A program made the translations under genes and the position numbers. A model generated the notes under the pieces. That model saw only the letters and a program-made list of their open reading frames with translations. It searched no databases and had not been told where the DNA came from. From Firmicutes bacterium ASF500 (GTDB taxonomy: Bacteria; Bacillota; Clostridia; Oscillospirales; Oscillospiraceae), in assembly GCA_000492175.2 (NCBI GenBank), contig CP097573.1, positions 3,534,001-3,598,000 of the forward strand: 64,000 nt of DNA. The letters are read 5' to 3'. Positions 31,008 to 37,588 of this stretch are shown in pieces; positions within the stretch are counted from its first letter, which is position 1; the number at the start of each line of letters is the position of its first letter.

Positions 31008-31634
31008 TTGTTACTGATCGAGCCTGGAAAGCCCCGTGTGCGGCATTTTATCATGGGGCACATGCGAAACCCCGGATCGCCGCTCTCAAGAAAACTCCAG
31101 TCCTGTCCCGCGCTGGCCTGTATTGCCGGAAATATCCCGCCGAAAAAACTCAAGGGCTGGAACTTTTCAGATGAGTTCTATCACGCGCGGTTCAAGGAGA
31201 TACGGCTTTGTCTGCACGGACTCATCGGACATGGGGCCTGTCTCGCCGCTCATGGCAGCGGTGAACAACTCCCTGCCCTGCGGGATTTCATCTGCGGTCT
31301 TGCGGCGTTTTGGCCTGACCCCTTCGAAGAGGACGATGATCCAGTGGTGCGGGAAGAACACTATGGCGCCCTCTTTGATGATGCGGTGTCCGCCGCCCAA
31401 AACGGAGTCGATGCGCCGGAACTGAGTGAGGGCAGGAAAGAAAATATTATTATCGGGCTGGAGAACTATATCATTGACTTGGCAGGCCAGTTCTCCAAAA
31501 TCAATCAGGAGGCGTTGGACAGTGGGCTTGGAGCCTGTGAGTCCATCGCGGCGGGTTTCCAGGAGATGTGGACCGATCCTGTCCACACCCGGAGAGTGGA
31601 AACCATACAAACGCCCAGCCAGGTACTCACCTGA
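31008..31634 (+). CDS. Shorter paralogue of the 26290 protein, tail out of frame
   Basis: This ~208-residue protein's residues 60-185 (RFKEIRLCLHGLIGHGACLAAHGSGEQLPALRDF, FDDAVSAAQNGVDAPELSEGRKENIIIGLENY) match the N-terminal module of the 26290-27459 product. The first ~50 residues differ and look like read-in from unrelated sequence. TTG 31008 has GGAAGAGG upstream; GTG 30990 is an alternative. The gene stops at 31634 with PSQVLT. In the next frame, the bases at 31630-31656 would read PEQGMTMQ, an exact copy of the preceding gene's 27-bp end, so the tail has been lost by a frameshift or was never in frame. Confidence 0.55.
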   Translation: MLLIEPGKPRVRHFIMGHMRNPGSPLSRKLQSCPALACIAGNIPPKKLKGWNFSDEFYHARFKEIRLCLHGLIGHGACLAAHGSGEQLPALRDFICGLAAFWPDPFEEDDDPVVREEHYGALFDDAVSAAQNGVDAPELSEGRKENIIIGLENYIIDLAGQFSKINQEALDSGLGACESIAAGFQEMWTDPVHTRRVETIQTPSQVLT

Positions 31635-31656
31635 GCAGGGCATGACCATGCAGTGA
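31630..31656 (+). repeat. Exact 27-bp copy of the tail-coding end of the upstream gene
   Basis: Bases 31630-31656 are identical to 30967-30993 (CCTGAGCAGGGCATGACCATGCAGTGA cannot be given whole; it begins CCTGAGCAGGGCATGACC). The first copy ends the 29572 gene in frame; this one is out of frame with the 31008 gene. It marks recombination or duplication at tail-coding DNA. Confidence 0.9.
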
Positions 31657-31930
31657 CTGGACCGCCAGCGGAAAGGAGTGGTGTTCCATGGGCACAGCCC
31701 ATGCCAGACAATCAAGTCAATAACAATATCAGCATCAAGGGGCCGTTTTACCGAAAGGGACAAGCGGCTCCTTCGTCGTCGCAAGCTCCATATCCCTCGC
31801 TTCCGGGCGAGGCCCGAAAGCTCGCTCATTCCGCTGCTTCTCCTCTCCCCACGGGACCCGCTTCGCTGGGCTCCCGTGGGGTTCCCGCTTGTGCTCTTTT
31901 TCGGAAAAACGGCCCCGGAAAGGAGGAATC
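31657..31930 (+). other. Gene-free gap with a hairpin
   Basis: I see no gene with a ribosome site here. CCCCACGGGA (31847-31856) and TCCCGTGGGG (31872-31881) form a 10-bp stem with a GC-rich loop, followed by TTCCCGCTTGTGCTCTTTTT, a possible terminator. GGCCGTTTTACCG at 31741 and CGGAAAAACGGCC at 31905 are near inverted repeats about 165 bp apart. A fresh promoter for the methyltransferase group would have to lie here. Confidence 0.45.
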
Positions 31931-32257
31931 ATGGAGGATAAACAGCTGGCCGAATATCTGCGGCAGTACCATCTGGGCGAGGGCGGCGCCGCTACCAGCC
32001 GGGAACTGGAGCGGACCTTCTCCGTCCGTGGCAAGGAACTGCGGGACGCGGTCAACCGGCTCCGGCGCAGGGGCATCCCCATCGCCAGCAGCTCCAGCGG
32101 CTACTTTTACGCCGCCGCGGAGCAGGAGGTGCGCGCCACCATTGCCCACATGACCCACCGGATCAGCGGCATCGCCGCCGCCATCCGGGGCCTGAACCAG
32201 TCGTTGGAGAAGTTCGACACCGCCCAGCTCCGCATCCCGGGAGGTGACAGCCCTTGA
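31931..32257 (+). CDS. HTH-domain protein upstream of the Dam gene
   Basis: This 108-residue protein's residues 8-58 (AEYLRQYHLGEGGAATSRELERTFSVRGKELRDAVNRLRRRGIPIASSSSGYF) form a winged helix of the HTH_11/DeoR-like type, complete with the wing. The C-terminal helix (ATIAHMTHRISGIAAAIRGLNQSLEKF) is probably for oligomerisation. The SD is AAAGGAGG. It overlaps the methyltransferase gene by 4 bp. It may regulate that gene or guide its activity; small winged-helix proteins of this kind also occur in phages next to Dam genes. Confidence 0.7.
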   Translation: MEDKQLAEYLRQYHLGEGGAATSRELERTFSVRGKELRDAVNRLRRRGIPIASSSSGYFYAAAEQEVRATIAHMTHRISGIAAAIRGLNQSLEKFDTAQLRIPGGDSP

Positions 32258-33087
32258 ACAGCTTCATGAGCTGGGTCGGCGGCAAAAAGGCGCTGCGGGA
32301 GGAGGTGGTGCAGAGGTTCCCTCTGTACTATGAACGTTACATTGAGGTCTTCGGGGGCGGCGGCTGGGTGTTGTTCCACAAGCCCCCCGGCAGGGATTTT
32401 GAGGTCTACAACGACTTCAACAGCCTTCTTGCCAACCTGTACCGCTGTGTCCGGGACAAGCCGGATCTGCTGATGAACGCCCTGAAATATGTTCTCAATT
32501 CCCGTGAGGACTTTGACCGGGTGCGGCTGGCCCTGCGCCGCCAGCGCACCACCGACGTCCAGCGGGCGGCGTGGTTCTATCAGATCATCCGCTACAGCTA
32601 CGCCTCCGCCCTCACCAGCTACGGCAGCCAGCCCCATGACATGCGGGCCAATTTCCTTCTCATCGAGCAGGCCCACCGGCGTCTGAAGGACGTGGTGGTG
32701 GAGAACAAAGATTTTGAGAAGCTCATCCGGCAGTACGACCGCCCGGTGAGCCTTTTTTATTGCGACCCGCCCTACCATGCCACCGAGGGGTACTACCAGA
32801 ACATCGGGGAGGACGGATTCACAGAGAAGGACCACATCCGCCTGCGGGACGCCCTTCTGTCCATTGAGGGGAAGTTCCTGCTCTCCTACAATGACGACGC
32901 CTTTGTCCGGGAGCTGTACGATGCCCCCGGCATCCAGATCGAGGCGGTCACCCGGCTGAACAACATCAAGCAGCGGTACGACCCCAACTGCCAGTTTGCC
33001 GAGGTGTTCATCGCCAACTACGACATGACCGAGCGGCAGCGTGCCGCCACACAGCTGAACCTGTTTGATTTCGGACAGGAAATTTAA
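32254..33087 (+). CDS. DNA adenine N6-methyltransferase, D12/Dam class
   Basis: This 277-residue enzyme has motif I (FMSWVGGKKALREEV and IEVFGGGGWVLF) for S-adenosylmethionine and motif IV (LFYCDPPYHATEGYY), the DPPY catalytic site. The order I then IV with an inserted recognition domain is that of the alpha-class (Dam, DpnM). It has no partner nuclease, so it is an orphan methylase. On a conjugative element it would mark DNA against restriction in donor or recipient. The start is TTG 32254 after GGGAGGTG; an internal ATG at 32266 is possible. It has no Met/Gly tail. Confidence 0.9.
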   Translation: MNSFMSWVGGKKALREEVVQRFPLYYERYIEVFGGGGWVLFHKPPGRDFEVYNDFNSLLANLYRCVRDKPDLLMNALKYVLNSREDFDRVRLALRRQRTTDVQRAAWFYQIIRYSYASALTSYGSQPHDMRANFLLIEQAHRRLKDVVVENKDFEKLIRQYDRPVSLFYCDPPYHATEGYYQNIGEDGFTEKDHIRLRDALLSIEGKFLLSYNDDAFVRELYDAPGIQIEAVTRLNNIKQRYDPNCQFAEVFIANYDMTERQRAATQLNLFDFGQEI

Positions 33088-33109
33088 TCAGAAATCGGAG
33101 GAATATCAC

Positions 33110-33616
33110 ATGAAATTCATCAAAGAGATCACCCCCAAGGGACTCCTGCTCCCGGTGACCGCCGCACGGCTGGCCGGGTTCAACGCCGGCGACAAGGTGG
33201 AGTACCACACCCTGGATGGGGCCATGCTGGTGCTGAAAGGGCGGATGAGCGCGCCGGAGCTGCTGGCCGTTGTCCACCAGCTCACGAGCACGTCGGCCCA
33301 GCTGCTCCACTACCTGTCGGAGGTCTGCGGCCCCTGTGAGGACTGTGATAAGGACAGCTGCCCCTACAACGACTTCGAGGAGGAAGCCGTTCAGGTGAAC
33401 GAGTATCTGCGGGAGGCCGCCGGCATCCCCGATGGGGCCAAGCTGTGCGCCGAGGTGGACGAGGAGGCCCACACCATCACGGTTCTGGCGGCGGAACACC
33501 GCTATGACCTGCGGGACCTTCCGGCGGATCTGCTGGAGACCTTCATGGTGGTGGGCGCCTGCCTGGGCAGGCTGGAGGAGCATCTGATCGCGGAGGATAC
33601 CGTCTATGGCGGCTGA
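33110..33616 (+). CDS. AbrB/SpoVT-like N-terminal domain protein
   Basis: This 168-residue protein's residues 1-45 (IKEITPKGLLLPVTAARLAGFNAGDKVEYHTLDGAMLVLKG) look like a swapped-hairpin AbrB DNA-binding domain: start strand, LPVTAARLAGF helix, GDKVEY strand. The middle part holds a CGPCEDCDKDSCPYND cluster with five Cys that could bind zinc or a cluster. The C-terminal part is acidic. The SD is CGGAGG. It overlaps the DUF3849 gene by 11 bp. It has no Met/Gly tail. A transcriptional regulator of the element is the simplest reading. Confidence 0.6.
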   Translation: MKFIKEITPKGLLLPVTAARLAGFNAGDKVEYHTLDGAMLVLKGRMSAPELLAVVHQLTSTSAQLLHYLSEVCGPCEDCDKDSCPYNDFEEEAVQVNEYLREAAGIPDGAKLCAEVDEEAHTITVLAAEHRYDLRDLPADLLETFMVVGACLGRLEEHLIAEDTVYGG

Positions 33617-34364
33617 TTTTCCCTATCTGTACCCCTACTCCCGCGCCGACGCCCGCCGTCTGAGGCAGACGCAGATGCACGAGGACAGCTTTCGGGTGAA
33701 TGTGGACTGCGCCAGAGCCATCGAGCAGGCTGTCCGGGATCATTTCAACGCGGCGGACGAGTCGCTGGCCGAGGGCTGTGCCCAGTCTGTGCTGGAACAG
33801 TTCGGCTTTAAGCGTGTAAACTTCGTTCTCGCCAACTCCCTGCAGGAGTTCCGCGAGTCGGCCTGCAAGCATCTGGTCAGCGATGAGACCTATCGGTGGG
33901 GCAGGAAAACCTTTGTTCCCCAGGACGGCCAATATAACCGCTGCTACGCGGTGGATACCGCCGCGGGACTGCTGGAGTCGTTCATCGGACAGGCCAGGGA
34001 CGCATACCAGGCGCTGGGGCTGTTCGGCCTGGAACACTGTGCCGGTAACCCGCTGGAGCAGGACTACAAGGGCAAAGTGCTGGTGATGCGTCCCGACACG
34101 CTCCGGGAGAGCTGCTGGGACACCCGCAATATGCTCTGGCTGGCGGAAGGCGGCTTTGGCTGTTCTCCCCACGCCAGAGGTCAGGCGGTCTACGCCACCT
34201 GCCTGGGCGACGGCGAAAAGACCCGCTGGAACCGCTCCGACTTCGCTGGCGTTCTGGATGAGAAGTATCTGCCGGACTGGGCGCGGGAGAAGCTGGAGGA
34301 GCTTCGCACTCCCCAGCAGGAACAGGACACTGGGCCCGCCATGGGCGGTATGACCATGGAGTAA
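33606..34364 (+). CDS. DUF3849-domain protein
   Basis: This is a 252-residue protein. The N-terminal half (LYPYSRADARRLRQTQMHEDSFRVNVDCARAIEQAVRDHF and VLEQFGFKRVNFVLANSLQEF) is DUF3849, a domain of polyvalent proteins in Firmicutes mobile elements. The second half has VLVMRPDTLRESCWDTRNMLWLAEGGFGCSP and ATCLGDGEKTRWNRSDFAGVLDEKYLPDW, a companion domain usually found with it. It ends AMGGMTME. Here the tail is not needed to start the next gene, which has its own AGGAGG 37 bp on. This makes it an informative case for the tail hypothesis. Confidence 0.75.
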   Translation: MAADFPYLYPYSRADARRLRQTQMHEDSFRVNVDCARAIEQAVRDHFNAADESLAEGCAQSVLEQFGFKRVNFVLANSLQEFRESACKHLVSDETYRWGRKTFVPQDGQYNRCYAVDTAAGLLESFIGQARDAYQALGLFGLEHCAGNPLEQDYKGKVLVMRPDTLRESCWDTRNMLWLAEGGFGCSPHARGQAVYATCLGDGEKTRWNRSDFAGVLDEKYLPDWAREKLEELRTPQQEQDTGPAMGGMTME

Positions 34365-34401
34365 TTCCATTTTACCAAAAATTTTTTAGGAGGAACCGAC
34401 A

Positions 34402-34770
34402 ATGAAACAGGCCCCTGACCCGACCCTCACATCTCAGCGGGAGACCCTCCCCATGCAGGTGGATGTGAAAATCCACTCCCTCCACGCCAGCGGTCCCGTC
34501 CTGGCGGACGCCTCCGTCAACCTGAACGGGTGCTTCGCTATCCGGGGCGTCAAGGTGGTGGAGGGCAGCAACGGCCCCTTCGTCTCCATGCCCAGCTACA
34601 AGGGCAGGGACGGCTACAAGGACATCTGCTTTCCCTGTACGAAGGAGTTCCACCAGCAGTTCCATCAGGCAGTGCTGGACGCCTATCAGCAGACTCTGGC
34701 TCAGATCCCCCAGCGCCAGCAGAAGGGCCAGAGCCAGGATGCTCCGCCCGACCCGGAAATGAAAATGTAG
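34402..34770 (+). CDS. SpoVG-family protein
   Basis: This is a 122-residue protein. Residues 18-95 (MQVDVKIHSLHASGPVLADASVNLNGCFAIRGVKVVEGSNGPFVSMPSYK) are a SpoVG domain, an RNA/DNA-binding fold used in sporulation and virulence regulation and common on phages and ICEs. The C-terminal 25 residues are a Gln-rich extension ending DPEMKM. AGGAGG lies 11 bases upstream of the ATG. The host SpoVG is shorter (about 85-95) and lacks the extension. Confidence 0.85.
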   Translation: MKQAPDPTLTSQRETLPMQVDVKIHSLHASGPVLADASVNLNGCFAIRGVKVVEGSNGPFVSMPSYKGRDGYKDICFPCTKEFHQQFHQAVLDAYQQTLAQIPQRQQKGQSQDAPPDPEMKM

Positions 34771-34784
34771 AGGAGGAAACGACG

Positions 34785-35714
34785 ATGAAGAAACTGACCG
34801 CAGTCTGCGCCCTGGCATTGGCGCTGACTATGGCCCTCGCTCCCGCCGCTTACGCGGCGGAGTGGGCCGACCCCGCCCAGGTCTGCTACCCCAGCTCCGT
34901 CACCCAGAGTGAGGACGGAACTGAGATCCGCAAGTTCTACGATCTGTCCCCGGAGGACGATCCCACCGGCATCCCCCGCTCGGACTTCGAGCAGGACGGA
35001 TACCACTACACCCTGGTGGATCTGCTCAAGCAGGAACTTCCGGAGCATGAGAGCCGCCAGCACACCGAGACGGTGACGCTGGACAGTAAAAACAAGGATA
35101 TGGCCTCTGTGCTGGCCCTGCTGCCCCAGGAGAAGGCGTTCATCACCGACGACGGCCTCGCCGGGACGCTGACCCTGCGGCTGGATACGGTGCAGGTGGA
35201 GGTGGCCGGCTACGGCAGCTCCACCAAGCAGGTCTCCGCCACCCGGACCTATCCCAATCTGGCGGGACAGGACACCCAGTACATCCCCAAGACCATCCAG
35301 GACGGAGGGCGCACTCTGACCCTCCAGGACGTCAGCTGGCAGACGGACAACACGGGAAGTCTGGACGGCTACGCCCTGGGCGACCGCTACACCGCCGTGG
35401 CCACCTACACCGGCAGCGCCACCAGCAGCTATGTCAAAGGCTATACCGTCACCGCCGACTACACTGGGACAGTCAGCAGAATCGCCCTGAACAAGACCCG
35501 GTATGTGGCAATTTTCGAGGGGACGCCCCTCCAGCCTGTGGAGCCTGTGGACGACGGTCTGGAGGCAACCGATCCGGCCCCCGCCGCCAGCTTCAACTGG
35601 CCGCTCCTGCTGGCGCCTCTGGGCCTCATCGCCGCGGCTGGCGGCGGCATCGGGATCGCCCTGTTCCTCAAACGGCGCAGTGAGCTGGCCGAGGGCGGCG
35701 ATGAGGATGCGTAA
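34785..35714 (+). CDS. Secreted, membrane-anchored surface protein
   Basis: This is a 309-residue protein: signal peptide (LTAVCALALALTMALAPAAYAAE), an extracellular beta-rich region of about 240 residues with HTETVTLDSKNKDMASVLALLP and YVKGYTVTADYTGTV, and a C-terminal transmembrane helix (WPLLLAPLGLIAAAGGGIGIALFL) followed by KRR. There is no LPxTG, so it stays membrane-bound. It begins 15 bp after the SpoVG gene with AGGAGG. It opens the surface module (sortase, CAP protein, giant adhesin) and may be an accessory anchor or a mating-contact protein. Confidence 0.7.
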   Translation: MKKLTAVCALALALTMALAPAAYAAEWADPAQVCYPSSVTQSEDGTEIRKFYDLSPEDDPTGIPRSDFEQDGYHYTLVDLLKQELPEHESRQHTETVTLDSKNKDMASVLALLPQEKAFITDDGLAGTLTLRLDTVQVEVAGYGSSTKQVSATRTYPNLAGQDTQYIPKTIQDGGRTLTLQDVSWQTDNTGSLDGYALGDRYTAVATYTGSATSSYVKGYTVTADYTGTVSRIALNKTRYVAIFEGTPLQPVEPVDDGLEATDPAPAASFNWPLLLAPLGLIAAAGGGIGIALFLKRRSELAEGGDEDA

Positions 35715-35750
35715 TTCCAAACCCGTAATCAGAAAGGACTGGTGAATGTG

Positions 35751-36605
35751 ATGAAGAAGAAACTGACCACGCTCCTCCTGGCTCTGTGCATGACGGCCTC
35801 CATGATGGCGACCGCCTATGCCGCGGAGCCTCTGGAGTACACTATCGACGGAACCGGCGACCCGGAGTACGGCAAGGCCACGTCCATCGAGGTGGTGCAT
35901 ACCCCTGGCGGCGGCGCTATGAAGAATGAGGACGTGAGCAAGAACGCGGCGCTGGCCCCGCCCACCTTCGGCAGCTTCAGCGCCGACACCCTGCACACCG
36001 GCACGCCCCTCACTCCCAATCTGGCTCCCGGCTATCAGCCCACCTCCGGAGCCATCATCAACGGCAGCGCCGGTGTCATCCAGCCTCCCGCCATGGGCGG
36101 CAGTATGGGAACGGATTCCGGCAGCGGCTCCGTCTATGTCCCCGGCTCGTCCTCGGTGACAGTGACCAACCCCGGCAGTGCTTCAGGCGGCTATACGGCG
36201 GTGACGGACGATCTCTATTACTCCGGAGGACACTTGGGCACGCTGAAGATCCCCGCCATTGGTCTGAGCGTCAAGATCTACCAGGGTACGGACAGCGCCG
36301 CGCTGAAGAAGGGCGCGGGTCATTTTGAGGACACCTCCATCTGGGATGGAAATGTGGCGCTTGCTGCCCACAACCGGGGCGTGAACAACCACTTCGGGGA
36401 GATCCATACGCTGGAGGTGGGCGATACCATCTCCCTGACCACACAGCTTGGGACCCGCACCTATGAGGTGACCTCCGTTTCCAAGGTGAGCGAGACAGAC
36501 CGCAGCGCCCTCGCCGCCTCCACCACCAACATGATCACCCTTTACACCTGCGTCCGTGACCAGCGGGATCAGCGGTGGTGCGTCCAGGGTGTGGAAATTA
36601 GCTAA
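35751..36605 (+). CDS. Class D-type sortase
   Basis: This is a 284-residue protein with a signal sequence (LTTLLLALCMTASMMATAYAAE), a long Gly/Ser/Pro linker (about 40-150) and a sortase beta-barrel. The catalytic His is in VALAAHNRGVNNHF, Cys in ITLYTCVRD and Arg in QRWCVQGVEIS, the triad of sortases. TLxTC followed closely by R-x-C-V resembles class D/SrtD-like enzymes. It should attach LPxTG-type proteins to the wall, most likely the LPRTG adhesin 1 kb downstream. A GTG nine bases upstream (35742) is an alternative start. The linker is longer than usual. Confidence 0.85.
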   Translation: MKKKLTTLLLALCMTASMMATAYAAEPLEYTIDGTGDPEYGKATSIEVVHTPGGGAMKNEDVSKNAALAPPTFGSFSADTLHTGTPLTPNLAPGYQPTSGAIINGSAGVIQPPAMGGSMGTDSGSGSVYVPGSSSVTVTNPGSASGGYTAVTDDLYYSGGHLGTLKIPAIGLSVKIYQGTDSAALKKGAGHFEDTSIWDGNVALAAHNRGVNNHFGEIHTLEVGDTISLTTQLGTRTYEVTSVSKVSETDRSALAASTTNMITLYTCVRDQRDQRWCVQGVEIS

Positions 36606-36733
36606 TATGCTTCGTTTTCGCCCGCTCGTTTCTCCATTTTAGATTGCATTTTCTTCTCGACTTTTGACCTCTGTTCCGATATTGTATTGCTTGCAAAAGC
36701 ACCACAAAATATGGAATACAGGAGGAAAAAAGT

Positions 36734-37513
36734 ATGACCAGCATGAAAAAGCGCATTGCCGCCGCATTGACGGCAGCCACCCTCACCATTGGGCTCACCG
36801 TCCCCGCCGCGGCAGCGGAAGCGCCCAACGAACCCATCCGGGTGAGCAGCTACAAGGGCAGTACCCTGGAGGTGGGAGAGCGAAGCGGCCTGATCATCGG
36901 CCCCAGCGGGATCGACTACACCGTCACCTCCAGCGACCCGGACACGGTAGCGGTGGAGCAGGTGCTGACCTTCTGGGTGGCTGTCGCAAAGGGGGCGGGG
37001 ACCGCGGAGATCACCGCATCCAACAGCGCCGGGGAATGCGGGAGCATGACGCTGACGGTCGGCTCCGCCGCCCCCGCCGCGCCGGAAGCTCCCGCCAGCA
37101 TGGGCGGCGCCAGCCTGACGGACAACCTGGAGATCCGGCAGGAGATGATCCGGCTGATCAACCAGACCCGCAAGGCCAACGGCGTGTCGGAGCTGCCGGT
37201 CAGCGAGGCCCTGATGACCGCCGCCCAAGCCTGCTCCGACCGGCGCTACACCTGGCATCACGCCGCAGAGGAGGGCCAAGCCGCCGCTGACGCCGGCTAC
37301 CCCTACGGTTTCGGAGATAACCTCACCGTGTTCACCGGCACAGACGACGCCGCCCGGCGCGCCGTCGACAACTGGATCAACTCTCCCGGTCACTTCGAGA
37401 CCATGATCGACTCAAGATGCGACTGCATCGGCGTGGGTGTGACCCAGTACGACGGCATCACCTACTGCTATATGTTTGTCGGAATCCCAAACAGCGTCAA
37501 TTTTTATGCGTAA
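36734..37513 (+). CDS. Secreted CAP-domain (SCP/PR1-like) protein
   Basis: This is a 259-residue exported protein: signal peptide (1-28), a bacterial Ig-like Big_2 domain (about 30-112; YKGSTLEVGERSGLIIGPSG), and a CAP domain (about 130-259) with LINQTRKANGVSELPVSEALMTAAQACSDRR, INSPGHFETMI and CDCIGVGVTQYDGITYCYMFVG. CAP proteins act at the cell surface in adhesion or wall processes; the active role of bacterial ones is unclear. AGGAGG precedes the ATG. It sits between the sortase and the adhesin, so it is part of the surface module. Confidence 0.85.
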   Translation: MTSMKKRIAAALTAATLTIGLTVPAAAAEAPNEPIRVSSYKGSTLEVGERSGLIIGPSGIDYTVTSSDPDTVAVEQVLTFWVAVAKGAGTAEITASNSAGECGSMTLTVGSAAPAAPEAPASMGGASLTDNLEIRQEMIRLINQTRKANGVSELPVSEALMTAAQACSDRRYTWHHAAEEGQAAADAGYPYGFGDNLTVFTGTDDAARRAVDNWINSPGHFETMIDSRCDCIGVGVTQYDGITYCYMFVGIPNSVNFYA

Positions 37514-37527
37514 GCGAAAATAAAACC

Positions 37528-37563
37528 AAAACGGCCTTCCAGCGCAAGCTGGAGGGCCGTTTT
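37528..37563 (+). terminator. 16-bp hairpin between the CAP and adhesin genes
   Basis: 37528-37543 pairs with 37548-37563 over 16 bp (one G-T) around GCAA, with an A-run before and a T-run in the 3' arm. It is a strong terminator or attenuator only 26 bp before the adhesin start, so it may limit expression of the very large downstream gene. Confidence 0.7.
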
Positions 37564-37588
37564 CTGTCAAAAAGGAGGCTGACAAGCT

